A DNA stretch of 64,000 nt, taken from Nitrosospira multiformis. GTDB lineage: Bacteria > Pseudomonadota > Gammaproteobacteria > Burkholderiales > Nitrosomonadaceae. The notes below the pieces were generated by a model. It was given only the letters and a program-made list of their open reading frames with translations. It was not told where the DNA came from and searched no databases. Made by a program: the position numbers and the translations under genes. The number at the start of each line of letters is the position of its first letter. The first letter of the stretch is position 1. Below, in pieces: positions 17,166 through 26,057 of this stretch. The stretch spans positions 1,984,001 through 2,048,000 of the forward strand of contig NZ_FNKY01000001.1 in NCBI RefSeq assembly GCF_900103165.1, in the 5' to 3' direction.

Positions 17166-17305
17166 ACTCCCGTACTATCCGGATGTTCTAAAAGGCCGAT
17201 ATGGTCAGTAAAAAAGTCAGTAATAAAATCGCGGCGCGTACTACCGGTATATGAATTGAAAACAGCAGGGCGCGGGAGAATGGATGTCCATAGAGGTGGG
17301 CTATA

Positions 17306-19099
17306 ATGATCCGTATCCAAGTCACTAGCTATAACGGCGCTTCGCTATCTCAGCCACTCTCTGCCGAGTTTAACGAAATGGGCGGCAATATCGGCAGGGC
17401 GGAGGGAAATGCATTGGTGCTGCATGATCCTACGCGGACGATTTCCAGAACTCATGCTTCAATTGCATTTCGTGGTGGAGGTTACGTTATTCGTAACCTC
17501 GGCACCGCGATGCCTGTTTACGTCAATGACCGGTCACTGGGTAATGGCCAGGATACGGCAATTGCCGCCGGCGACGAAATTCGCATCGGCGGTTACACCA
17601 TGCAAGTGGCGGGTAGAGAAAAACCTGCATCGATACGTGATGGTGAGGGTATCGGTCCGTCCATCCTATCGAAGGATCCGCTGGAGCTGTTTGGCGACCC
17701 GCCCGGCCCCAATCCATTCGATGATCTAATTAAGCCTCCTGCCGGGCATCCCGGGCCGCAGTCTCAGGTCAATCCATTATCGAAAGCAAAAGGGCCGTTT
17801 GGCAACTTGGGTGCCGACGGTCTGGCCCCGGTGTCTTCGGCCATTATTCCCTCGGATTTTGATCCGTCTGCGGAGGCGCCGTCGCTTGAGCCTCAGTCAC
17901 ACCCTTTTTTCACGCAGCCGCATAGCCCCCAACCAGAAGACATATTTGACGGGCTGGGTCCACTGGTACCGAACAAAAGTATCGACGAATTGTGGGATTT
18001 GGGTCCGGAAACGAGTTCCGACCCGCTTGCCCCCGGCGCTCCATTAGCGTCTCCGCTTAGCCAATCAAATATGGCCAGCGTTGATCCGTTGGTGGCACTG
18101 AATGCTGTATCGGAGAAGAAATCTTCTGGCAGTCACATCCAGCGTGATGATGGCCCCGAATTGGAAAATTCGTATCATCCGCCGAAGGCAAAACCGGACC
18201 CCGCTATCCGTGCAGTATCGCCGGCAACGCCGCAGACTGGCAGCGTCTCATCGTCCGAACCCGGCAGCCTGGTGCTTTCCTGGGGAAGCAAGGAATCAGA
18301 TCAAGATACTGGCGAGATCATCAGTGTGATTGTGCCATCACCGGCACATGAGCGGCGAAGAAGCGACAGGCGCCGCAGTGAACAGCAGCCGGCCGTGCAA
18401 GGAGAAATTGTATTTGACAAAGTAGCACCTGCAGGCGAGTCCGCAACGATGCCGGTTGACCTTACGCCAGAGCCGAAATCGATCGCTGATCGTGACGAAT
18501 TGTTGCGTGCGTTTCTCGCAGGCGCCGGCGTACCCGATCTTGTCATACCCGCGGGATTGACGCCACAGTTCATGAATACTCTAGGGCAGTTATTGCGCGA
18601 ATCGACGCAAGGCACGCTGGATTTGCTGCTTGCCCGGACACTCACCAAGCGCGAGGTGCGCGCGGACCTTACCATCATTGCCCCAAGGGAAAATAATCCA
18701 CTGAAATTCTCTCCCGGCGTGGAGGTTGCGCTGTTGCACCTGCTGGCCCCTCAGGGACGCGGTTTTATGACGCCGCTTCAAGCAATGAAGGATGCTCATG
18801 ATGACCTGTGCTCCCATCAGTTTGGTTTCATGGCGGGCATGCGAGCGGCTCTGGCGGGCGTGCTGGAGCGTTTCGATCCCGTGGAACTGGAGCAGCGGCT
18901 CACACAAAAAACGGTGATCGATTCCCTGATCCCGATCAATCGTAAAGCAAAACTCTGGGATCTATTTGCCGATCGCTATAAGGACATATCTCATGAAGCC
19001 GAGGAAGATTTTCATGTTCTGTTTGGTAAAGAGTTTCTGCGGGCATACAAGGAGCAGATTGCCAAGCTTGAACAGGACGACAAGAGCATGAAACGTTAA
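17306..19099 (+). CDS. tagH: T6SS FHA-domain protein TagH
   Basis: This 597-residue protein has an N-terminal FHA domain at about 1-100: GGNIGRAEGNALVLHDPTR, then ISRTHASIAF and the VNDRSLGNG turn, all phosphothreonine-binding elements. A long proline/serine-rich disordered linker (about 110-385) follows. The C-terminal domain (about 395-597) is the family's conserved region, with LLRAFLAGAGVPDL, LGQLLRESTQGTLDLLLAR, NPLKFSPGVEVALLHLL and WDLFADRYKDISHEAEEDF. TagH/Fha proteins dock phosphorylated T6SS components and trigger assembly downstream of a PpkA-type kinase and against PppA. Kinase genes lie upstream and a PP2C gene follows, giving the complete threonine-phosphorylation module. The gap before the gene (17166-17305) shows no other feature. 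Confidence 0.93.
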   Translation: MIRIQVTSYNGASLSQPLSAEFNEMGGNIGRAEGNALVLHDPTRTISRTHASIAFRGGGYVIRNLGTAMPVYVNDRSLGNGQDTAIAAGDEIRIGGYTMQVAGREKPASIRDGEGIGPSILSKDPLELFGDPPGPNPFDDLIKPPAGHPGPQSQVNPLSKAKGPFGNLGADGLAPVSSAIIPSDFDPSAEAPSLEPQSHPFFTQPHSPQPEDIFDGLGPLVPNKSIDELWDLGPETSSDPLAPGAPLASPLSQSNMASVDPLVALNAVSEKKSSGSHIQRDDGPELENSYHPPKAKPDPAIRAVSPATPQTGSVSSSEPGSLVLSWGSKESDQDTGEIISVIVPSPAHERRRSDRRRSEQQPAVQGEIVFDKVAPAGESATMPVDLTPEPKSIADRDELLRAFLAGAGVPDLVIPAGLTPQFMNTLGQLLRESTQGTLDLLLARTLTKREVRADLTIIAPRENNPLKFSPGVEVALLHLLAPQGRGFMTPLQAMKDAHDDLCSHQFGFMAGMRAALAGVLERFDPVELEQRLTQKTVIDSLIPINRKAKLWDLFADRYKDISHEAEEDFHVLFGKEFLRAYKEQIAKLEQDDKSMKR

Positions 19100-19111
19100 G
19101 AGCCCCTTAAT

Positions 19112-19253
19112 ATTCAACCTGAATCCGGTAGTTGACCGCTCATTTGATAGATCAGTGTTATGATTAATAACGATATTCCTTATTATTTGACTCTCACCTT
19201 CCGGGTGAGGCCCGCTACGGGGACCTCGTCCGACTACCGGATTTAGGTTCAAT
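19112..19253. repeat. Inverted-repeat (MITE-like) element between tagH and PP2C gene
   Basis: A 21-bp left arm (19112-19132, core CCTGAATCCGGTAGT) is matched by its reverse complement at 19233-19253 with 19 of 21 identities. The 142-bp unit also holds smaller hairpins: CTCACC/GGTGAG around 19194-19210 and a nested GAGG-CCCG-CTA-CGGG-CCTC near 19207-19226. It fills almost the whole intergenic space. This could be a non-autonomous mobile element, an mRNA-structuring element or both. Copies elsewhere in the genome would decide. Confidence 0.65.
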
Positions 19254-19266
19254 TCATGCGCCTGCC

Positions 19267-20073
19267 ATGCAGCTTGAAATAGTAGTGCTCTCGAAAGCCG
19301 GGGGACGCGAAGTCAATGAAGACGCATGCGGTTTCTGGTCAACTCCGGAAGCTTGCTTCTGTGCCTTGTCCGATGGTCTGGGCGGACATTATGGCGGCGA
19401 TGTGGCCTCGAAACTCGCAGTAGAGCATATCCTCGATTGGTTTCGAGAAACCCCGGAATGCAGCGTGCGCGCGGTCAAGGCATCGTTGGAAGCGGGCAAT
19501 TCCGCCATCATGCGTGAGCAGCAGCGCGATATCCGGCTGAAGCAGATGCGCGCAACTGCGGTGGTACTCTCCATCGACATCAAGCATGATGTGGCGATTT
19601 GGGGGCATACCGGCGACTCGCGATTATACTGTTTCCGGCAGGGCCGGATCATCGAACAAACGCGCGATCACAGCGTATTGCAAAGCATGGTCGATGCTGG
19701 CTATCTGCAACCCAGGGAATTGCGTATTTCACCGAACCGTAGCAAATTGCTGGCCGCACTCGGCAATGAGCAGCAGTTCGAAATGGGCATCAAATCCGTT
19801 GAGTTTCCGTTATTGCATGGCGATATTTTCCTGTTGTGCACTGATGGACTCTGGGAGTATGTGGAGGAAGAGGATATGGAGCGGATGCTGGGCGCCTCAA
19901 CTTCCGCGCCGGAATGGTTGCGAGCGCTGGAGAGCCAGGTACTTGCGCGTGGACATGCAGGTCAGGACAATTACTCGGCAATCGCGGTGTGGTGCAGCGA
20001 TCCCGATGAAGCTACCCGGTTTGACGCTTCACAGCTTGCGGAGACGATTTTATCTGATGAAATCCCGCTGTAG
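19267..20073 (+). CDS. pppA: PP2C-type protein phosphatase, T6SS PppA-like
   Basis: This 268-residue protein has the PP2C metal-binding motifs: GREVNEDACG near the start, ALSDGLGGHYGG at about 38-49, WGHTGDSRLYCF near 115, LCTDGLWEY near 193 and GQDNYSAIAV near 240. These coordinate Mn/Mg for Ser/Thr dephosphorylation. No membrane segment or signal is present. Next to tagH, it is the expected antagonist of the T6SS kinases, turning assembly off by dephosphorylating FHA-bound partners. It is separated from tagH by the inverted-repeat element and converges with tagF, whose stop lies 70 bp downstream. Confidence 0.9.
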   Translation: MQLEIVVLSKAGGREVNEDACGFWSTPEACFCALSDGLGGHYGGDVASKLAVEHILDWFRETPECSVRAVKASLEAGNSAIMREQQRDIRLKQMRATAVVLSIDIKHDVAIWGHTGDSRLYCFRQGRIIEQTRDHSVLQSMVDAGYLQPRELRISPNRSKLLAALGNEQQFEMGIKSVEFPLLHGDIFLLCTDGLWEYVEEEDMERMLGASTSAPEWLRALESQVLARGHAGQDNYSAIAVWCSDPDEATRFDASQLAETILSDEIPL

Positions 20074-20142
20074 GGTGTCATGGCAGCGAGACGTATGCGT
20101 TCATGTCATGATTCGGAAAGCCGCGGCATTCTGGCGGAAATA

Positions 20143-20889
20143 TTATTTTTCGAGCATGGTGGCGAAATAATCTTCAGGGGGAAGACCGGAGAAGCAGTGC
20201 AGTTGCGTCGTTCCCGCTTCGGCTGATACAGCCCACCAGAAACTCTTACCCGCGCTCGTGGAGGTGAGAAGGTCTTCCGCGGTGGTATCGAACAGATCGG
20301 CCAATGCGTTTTCCGTCGGTAGTGTAAGAGCCTTGGGGGTATGTTCTCCAGTCCACCAGATCGCGAGTTCTTGCGCATTACCACGCTGGCCGCCCGGTTC
20401 CAGCAGGGGAAATGGATTCTCGGATAAATTACGGTCCAGATCATCCGGCAGCGCATTGATGTTAAGTGTAGCGAGTGCAACCCGCTCCAGGGCAGCGTAC
20501 CAGGCTTGCGCGGAAAACACCGTTAACATCGATCCGGGCCGGGGATCGATCCGTAATGCGATCGTCAGTGGAAAATAACGCCCTACCTTATCAACGCTCG
20601 GCATGAGCACGCCGGCCCACATACTGGTCGTATCGCCACAGATCCCCGGCATGAGGGTAAAACGCCATATGGGGCCGGTGAGGTAAGCATCGAGCCAGTG
20701 CTCACCCAGTTCTGCGCGACTCGCGGCCATGGCGTGCTGCAACCATGAGTCCCAGGTATCAATGAAGCGGGTTGGCAGGCGGCGCGAGATGAAGTCCCCG
20801 AGATATGGGATCTTTCCATACCAGCCTGCGATGAGCGAGCCATCAGGGTCGCTACAATCGTTCCGGACACTGGAATTGTTCGAGTTCAT
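20143..20889 (-). CDS. tagF: T6SS-associated protein TagF
   Basis: The frame is open much further upstream, but that part is antisense-frame noise over tssM; ATG 20889 gives 248 residues beginning MNSNNSSVRNDCSDPDG. The family hallmark follows at once: GWYGKIPYLGDFISRRLP, then DSWLQHAM, GPIWRFTLMPG and GVLMPSVDKVGRYFPLTI. TagF is a post-translational regulator of T6SS, acting through the FHA pathway in pseudomonads. The start overlaps the tssM 3' end by 38 bp, indicating translational coupling within tssJKLM-tagF. Confidence 0.9.
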   Translation of the reverse strand: MNSNNSSVRNDCSDPDGSLIAGWYGKIPYLGDFISRRLPTRFIDTWDSWLQHAMAASRAELGEHWLDAYLTGPIWRFTLMPGICGDTTSMWAGVLMPSVDKVGRYFPLTIALRIDPRPGSMLTVFSAQAWYAALERVALATLNINALPDDLDRNLSENPFPLLEPGGQRGNAQELAIWWTGEHTPKALTLPTENALADLFDTTAEDLLTSTSAGKSFWWAVSAEAGTTQLHCFSGLPPEDYFATMLEK

Positions 20890-23800
20890 GTAGGCGGAAA
20901 GGGTTTTGCACACTGCTGGTAATGACCTCGAAACGTGCTTTTCTTCCATCGATACTGAAGGTGACGACGAATTTCTCCGGTTGCGAAGTTGGAGTGATTT
21001 GTACCCCGTCGAGCATACGGAATAATGCCCAGGGACCTTCAAATATCTGGCCCGATGCGCCGCTCGCACTGGCCGGGGAAATTTGCAGACGTACCTGCGA
21101 GCTGCCTCGTGGACCGGGCCATTGCAGTTCCATGGGAACCTGTGGGCCATGGCTGTACTTGACCAATTGTCCATCGACATCGAGAATGAATTGTGTGATC
21201 GATGCATCCATTTCAATTGGCTTGAAAACAAGTTTCATTCCTGCTGCGCGGCCGCCGCTCCGAAAAAATACGTCACGGATTATTTGTGCGCGACGGAACT
21301 CCTGCAAGGCTCCCGAAGCATGGCCCATGCTGGCGTCTCCGGCCTTGCGAAAACTCCATGGCCGTGTTGAGGTATCGACGTATGGCGTGAGATTTTTCTG
21401 AAAAAATTCGTCCAGCAATCCGCCCGGTGCGAACAGCCGGGCGAAATCATCCTGGGTCACGTCGCGTGCGCTATTCTTCTCAAATGGATAACGACCATCG
21501 ATTGCCTTGTGGCAGAAATCGCTGATCGTTGCTTTGAGAGATTGATTCAGGTTGGCGCGCGTCTCCCCCAGTGCCTGGCTGATGCCGCTCGTGGAAAGGG
21601 TGACAAGCATCGACCGTATTGGCTCCGGCATGCGGCCGGCATCCGCCTTTATTTTAGACGGTACATCGCTCGGTGGTGGCGCACCGCCGCCTTTAACCGC
21701 CGCCTCGGTTGCGGTGAGCAGTATATACAGCTCATTGATCTGGGAAGGTATCGCGTCGATTGGCGCTGGTTGGCCCGGGGCAGCAGGACGCACCATGCTG
21801 CGCAATTCCTTGAAGCGATCATCGACGATACGCTCGGGCCTCGACTCAAACGCTGTTATGGATGTTTTTTTGCCGGTTTTTCCAATGAGTATTTCCAGCT
21901 TGTCCCGGGCAGTTTTCACCTTATCTACCGCCTTATCGGCCACGGTCTTGTCGGCCTCGTCGACATCGATGAGCGTCACTTCTTTTACGATGCCGCGTAT
22001 GAGTGATGTCAGAGGCGAGTCCGGGGCGGAAAGCAGTCGCGCTGACTGGATACTTTTCGGCAAGCTATCGGAACGCAGCAACCCGATATCGTCAATAAAT
22101 GCTGACCATATCTGCGCATAGTCTTCGAGATATAAACGACGCACCTCATCCACCAGGCGTACTTGCGCCTGGGGGTTCGTCCACTTGTTGCGATCTTTTT
22201 CCTTGAGACCAAGCACCCATACTTCTTCATCCGCCAGTTGCCCGGTTACTTCCTTTGCGGCCTGGAAAAAAAACTTATAGTAACCATCATAGCTGAACAA
22301 GCCCGGTACACCCTGGGTAAGCGGTTGCCCGCTAATCCTGGCAAAAATCAGCGGTGCAGACGGGCCGGCGGCCCTTACGATGGTGAATTCGGGTATTTCA
22401 GCGCCAACACCTTGTAGTTTAAGCCGGTTATAACTGCGTTGCGCGATGGGTGTCTGTGCAACGGTATACCGTACGTTGGCAATCAATTGCTCATTGAGGG
22501 GAATAGGCGACGATAACGGGCCGCGAGACAATAGATGATCCAGGTGAGATTCGAGTTCGTCGCGTTGCTCGATGGTTATCTCCCGTGGCAGGCTGACTTC
22601 CCAATCCGCGGTGATAAAAGCCTTCAGCGCAACGGGATCGAAGTGCTCGGGATTGCTCAGCATGAGATAAGCTTTGAGCCCTTCATACAAGAGATCCAGG
22701 TTTGCACGGCCACCGCCGGATAGCAGGCGTTCAATACGCAGCACAAGCTGCGGCAGAAATGCATCATGCAGTAAACGCTGATAGGTATTGTTCGATGCGG
22801 CCGCCAGTTTGTCTCCCTGATAAAGGCCAAAGCCCATGGATAATGGTACGGTGTCATCGTTACCAGGAGAAGCGCTGCTTAAATCCCGTACGGATTTAAG
22901 GACGGGCAGTAAGCTGACGATATCCATGCTTTGCAGGACGGGTAACTCCTCGACCTGCTGAAGGATCGCGGGTATTTTCTCCCTTGCCTCGGCAAGATAG
23001 GCTTGATTGCGTGAATAACTGACGGTCCACGCGGTGATGGCGCCCAGGGTGATCAGCCCGGCTGTGGCGAATGCTCCCCATTGTAGCCAGGCGCGCCGCC
23101 GTTCCCAGCGCAGATTGGTGCCGGCGAGTCCCGCTTCGGAGAAAATCACGTCCTTTACCAATCGTGTCAGAAAGAAGCTCTTGCCACTTGGCTTATTAGG
23201 AGCAAGCAGCTTTCGGTCGAGGTGCAGCGCCCGGGCGAGGGTGCCCATTACGCGATCGATTGGATTACCTTCCTGTGTTCCACTGGTGAAATAGAAGCCC
23301 CGCAATAGCGGTTGCTGTTCGAAACGGGAAGGTGAGAATATCTGGTTCAAAAAATCGCCCAGTACTTCCTTGAGACTGCTGAATTGCTGAGGGAAGGCGT
23401 AGAGCAATGCTCGTTTTTGCGCATCCCTTTCCTGCTGCAGGCGATCAATCAGCCGATCATTCAGACGCTGCTCCAACGCGGAGAACTCGGTGCTGAAATT
23501 GGCCAGCGGTAAAGTATCCTGTTTTTCGGTAAGCGGAAACGTTGCGCCCCAGACCTGAGCCCTTTCCTCCCTGCCGTATTCGCCGAAGAAATCCATGAAA
23601 CCCGCAAGGAGATCAGCCTTGGTGACAAGCACATAAAGGGGAAAACGGATATTGAGCTCCGCGTGCAGTTCCTGAATACGTTTGCGTATCGCGGTTGCCT
23701 GTGCTTCTCGCTGCGCCACGGTCTGTTGTAGCAGATCGGTCACGCTGACTGTAACGATGACGCCGTTAATCGGCCGCCGGGGACGGTATTTCTTCAAGAG

Positions 23801-24457
23801 TTGCAGAAAACCCGTCCACGCCGCACTATCGGCTTCCCGGTTGCTCTCCTGAGTCGTATAACGTCCAGCTGTATCGAGGAGCACGGCTTCGTTGGTGAAC
23901 CACCAATCACAGTTGCGCGTGCCGCCGATACCTCGAATGACTTCCTGACCAAAGCGCTCCGCAAACGGAAACTGAAGCCCCGAATTAACGAGCGCTGTGG
24001 TCTTCCCCGACCCGGGTGGACCGATGAAAATATACCAGGGAAGTTCGTAAACGTATTGCTGGCGGGTCAGTAGCGCGAGCAGCGGTTTTCTGGGCTGGCC
24101 ACCGAGATTGGCTTGTTTCAGCACCGTCACGGCTTCCTCGAAACGTTTGCGCAAAACCACTACTTCTTCAGCACCCGCGCTATCGCCTGGTTGTGGGGGT
24201 GGGGATGGATGCCACAAAAGGCCATCCATCAACCGTGCATTCAATGTCTTTGCCTTGATGACTCTCCAAACGTGTTTTCCGGCATAGAGAATAATGGCCA
24301 GTGCAATAATAAAGAGCCGTACCGTACTGGATTCCAGAGGGTGATATTCCGCGATCGCGACTAACGGCCCGACGAACCAAATCAGCAGGCCGGCCGCAAC
24401 CAGACCGAGGAATACCAAGGTCCAGTGATTGAATAAAAGTTTAAAAACCCTTTTCAT
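20852..24457 (-). CDS. tssM: T6SS membrane-complex protein TssM (IcmF)
   Basis: This 1201-residue inner-membrane protein has the usual family length. Two N-terminal transmembrane helices (about 13-32 and 47-60) are followed by a cytoplasmic GTPase-like domain with an intact Walker A motif GPPGSGKTT at 146-154 and the VLLDTAGRY-type switch sequence near 192. A third transmembrane helix lies near 462-480 (WGAFATAGLITLGAITAW). The long periplasmic part ends in the conserved IcmF C-terminal region with a beta-sandwich that binds TssJ. TssM spans the inner membrane and with TssL and TssJ forms the trans-envelope channel. It starts 32 bp after the tssL stop in the same operon. Retention of Walker A suggests nucleotide binding, which not all TssM proteins keep. 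Confidence 0.95.
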   Translation of the reverse strand: MKRVFKLLFNHWTLVFLGLVAAGLLIWFVGPLVAIAEYHPLESSTVRLFIIALAIILYAGKHVWRVIKAKTLNARLMDGLLWHPSPPPQPGDSAGAEEVVVLRKRFEEAVTVLKQANLGGQPRKPLLALLTRQQYVYELPWYIFIGPPGSGKTTALVNSGLQFPFAERFGQEVIRGIGGTRNCDWWFTNEAVLLDTAGRYTTQESNREADSAAWTGFLQLLKKYRPRRPINGVIVTVSVTDLLQQTVAQREAQATAIRKRIQELHAELNIRFPLYVLVTKADLLAGFMDFFGEYGREERAQVWGATFPLTEKQDTLPLANFSTEFSALEQRLNDRLIDRLQQERDAQKRALLYAFPQQFSSLKEVLGDFLNQIFSPSRFEQQPLLRGFYFTSGTQEGNPIDRVMGTLARALHLDRKLLAPNKPSGKSFFLTRLVKDVIFSEAGLAGTNLRWERRRAWLQWGAFATAGLITLGAITAWTVSYSRNQAYLAEAREKIPAILQQVEELPVLQSMDIVSLLPVLKSVRDLSSASPGNDDTVPLSMGFGLYQGDKLAAASNNTYQRLLHDAFLPQLVLRIERLLSGGGRANLDLLYEGLKAYLMLSNPEHFDPVALKAFITADWEVSLPREITIEQRDELESHLDHLLSRGPLSSPIPLNEQLIANVRYTVAQTPIAQRSYNRLKLQGVGAEIPEFTIVRAAGPSAPLIFARISGQPLTQGVPGLFSYDGYYKFFFQAAKEVTGQLADEEVWVLGLKEKDRNKWTNPQAQVRLVDEVRRLYLEDYAQIWSAFIDDIGLLRSDSLPKSIQSARLLSAPDSPLTSLIRGIVKEVTLIDVDEADKTVADKAVDKVKTARDKLEILIGKTGKKTSITAFESRPERIVDDRFKELRSMVRPAAPGQPAPIDAIPSQINELYILLTATEAAVKGGGAPPPSDVPSKIKADAGRMPEPIRSMLVTLSTSGISQALGETRANLNQSLKATISDFCHKAIDGRYPFEKNSARDVTQDDFARLFAPGGLLDEFFQKNLTPYVDTSTRPWSFRKAGDASMGHASGALQEFRRAQIIRDVFFRSGGRAAGMKLVFKPIEMDASITQFILDVDGQLVKYSHGPQVPMELQWPGPRGSSQVRLQISPASASGASGQIFEGPWALFRMLDGVQITPTSQPEKFVVTFSIDGRKARFEVITSSVQNPFRLHELEQFQCPERL

Positions 24458-24489
24458 GCCTTTTACCCTTATTCTGGAGGCGGTGAATG

Positions 24490-25797
24490 CTATTTGGCGG
24501 TTCGAGGGACATAGAGCGTGATCTCCACCCGGCGATTGCGTGCGCGATCCGCGGGCGTGCTATTCGGAGCGACAGGTTCGGCATCGGCACGGCCTTCCGC
24601 GGTCAAGCGGCTTGCCAAGGTTCCCTTTTCGGTAAGAAATTGCATTACGGAACGGGCACGGTCTTGAGAAAGATGCCAATTGGAAGGGAATCGCAATGAT
24701 CGTATCGGTTGATTGTCGGTATGACCGGTAACCCGGACCTGTCCCGGCACGGCATTAAGCGCGCTGGCTATGCGTGCCAGAATGGGTAAAAAGTTCTCAG
24801 AAATTGTCGCGCTGCCTGGGGCGAACAACCCGTCGCCCCGGAGGGTAACTACACTGCGCCCCTCCTCATCGCGCACAGCCACCAATCCCTCCTGAATTTC
24901 TGCTGCAAGGAATTCCGCAAGCCGGGGTTCCGCCGCCGGTAACGGTATGGGCTCGGGGACGGGGTATTTGACGCGGATGGATTGTATCTGGGTGAAAATC
25001 GGGTCAGAGGTATTGTTGAGCTGAAAACTGAACCACAAGTAGGTGGCCAGCATAATAAGTCCGCATACAGCCGCCAGAACCCATACAGGCAAGAGGGCGA
25101 GAATTTTTGCGCGCTTGATGAGTGTGGGGGGCCAATGGGGTGACAGATCACGTTCGTATTCGCCCCGCTCTTTACTCAACAACTGCGCGACACGTTCGCG
25201 TAATGCGTCGAGATGAGCCTTGCCATTTTCGATTACACGATAGCGGCCTTCGAAACCCAGGGCAAGGCACACGTACATAAACTCCAGGAGATCGCGGTTG
25301 GCTTTGGGGTTCTCAGCCAGCTTCGATAGCAGCTGAAAAAATTTCTCGCCCCCCCATGCCTCGCTGTGGAACATAACAAGCAGGCTTTGTTCGGCCCATA
25401 TGCCACTGCCCCAAGGTGTCGACGCGGCGGTCTCATCCAGTAGGGTGCAAAGCGCATAGCGGGCTGCGATGACTTTTTCGGGTGCTATTCCGGCAGCCTT
25501 GGCACGAATTTCAAACGCCTTGATATTCTGTGCAATGTGATCGCGCAGACTTGAAGGGTCAGGATGTTGCAAAGTGCTGCGTAGCTGCGGCACGATATTC
25601 AGCAAGGAACTGGCGGCGGCAATTAATGGATTCAGCCCCGCAGTGGCTGTTATTTCGTCTATTTCTCTGGTTGTTCCTGTCGAGCCGGTTGTTTGCCAGA
25701 TATTCGTGGATTGGCCCGGCGAAACGGTACGTCCCCCCGGTGAAGGCATTATTACCGTTTTGTCCGTATCCGAAGAAAACGGGTCATCCTGGCTCAT
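24490..25797 (-). CDS. tssL: T6SS membrane-complex protein TssL (IcmH/DotU) with OmpA-like domain
   Basis: This 435-residue protein has an N-terminal disordered stretch (DKTVIMPSPGGRTVSPG), then the DotU domain at about 50-225 with RYALCTLLDETAASTPWG and FHSEAWGGEKFF. A transmembrane helix follows (LLPVWVLAAVCGLIMLATYL, about 233-252). The C-terminal domain is OmpA-like and should bind peptidoglycan: VRVTGHTDNQPIRS, SNWHLSQDRARSV and ADRARNRRVEI. This is the evolved TssL form that anchors the T6SS membrane complex to the wall without a separate TagL. The DKTVIMP sequence near the N-terminus is threonine-containing and could be a phosphorylation site read by TagH; that is speculation. No clear ribosome site precedes the ATG. 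Confidence 0.93.
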   Translation of the reverse strand: MSQDDPFSSDTDKTVIMPSPGGRTVSPGQSTNIWQTTGSTGTTREIDEITATAGLNPLIAAASSLLNIVPQLRSTLQHPDPSSLRDHIAQNIKAFEIRAKAAGIAPEKVIAARYALCTLLDETAASTPWGSGIWAEQSLLVMFHSEAWGGEKFFQLLSKLAENPKANRDLLEFMYVCLALGFEGRYRVIENGKAHLDALRERVAQLLSKERGEYERDLSPHWPPTLIKRAKILALLPVWVLAAVCGLIMLATYLWFSFQLNNTSDPIFTQIQSIRVKYPVPEPIPLPAAEPRLAEFLAAEIQEGLVAVRDEEGRSVVTLRGDGLFAPGSATISENFLPILARIASALNAVPGQVRVTGHTDNQPIRSLRFPSNWHLSQDRARSVMQFLTEKGTLASRLTAEGRADAEPVAPNSTPADRARNRRVEITLYVPRTAK

Positions 25798-25869
25798 AAT
25801 GTGTATCCGTAAATATATTTTTGACGCATGTTCAGGACAGAACAGGATTTTTGAGAGTCCAATATTATT

Positions 25870-26049
25870 AAACCCGGATAATCCATCAGGCGGCTCTTCG
25901 AGCCTACGCGAGTACCGGCGGTCAGTTTGCCGCCGTTTTTGCCACCGGTGCGGCGTCCATAGACCCGGCTATGGACTTCTCTCAACCGGCAAAACCGTTT
26001 CGCAACCTGCTTCATCATCATCTCGCGTCCTGACGGATTATCCGGGCTT
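25870..26049. repeat. Structured inverted-repeat element inside the tss operon
   Basis: A 21-bp arm at 25870-25890 (core CCCGGATAATCC) pairs with 26029-26049 (core GGATTATCCGGG), 19 of 21 matching. Inside, CGCGAG (25907-25912) can pair with CTCGCG (26022-26027), extending the outer stem. Independent hairpins lie in between: GCTC-TTC-GAGC, CGGCGG...CCGCCG and GTCCATAG-ACCCGG-CTATGGAC. The 180-bp unit occupies the tssK-tssL gap, ends 8 bp from the tssK stop and would be transcribed within the operon. It looks like a mobile MITE-type repeat and/or a cis-acting RNA structure. Confidence 0.7.
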
Positions 26050-26057
26050 AAAATTTT

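Noticed and set aside
20890-21231. Upstream extension of the TagF frame
   Set aside because: It reads antisense-like, cysteine- and serine-rich noise over the tssM 3' end; TagF's conserved start follows ATG 20889.
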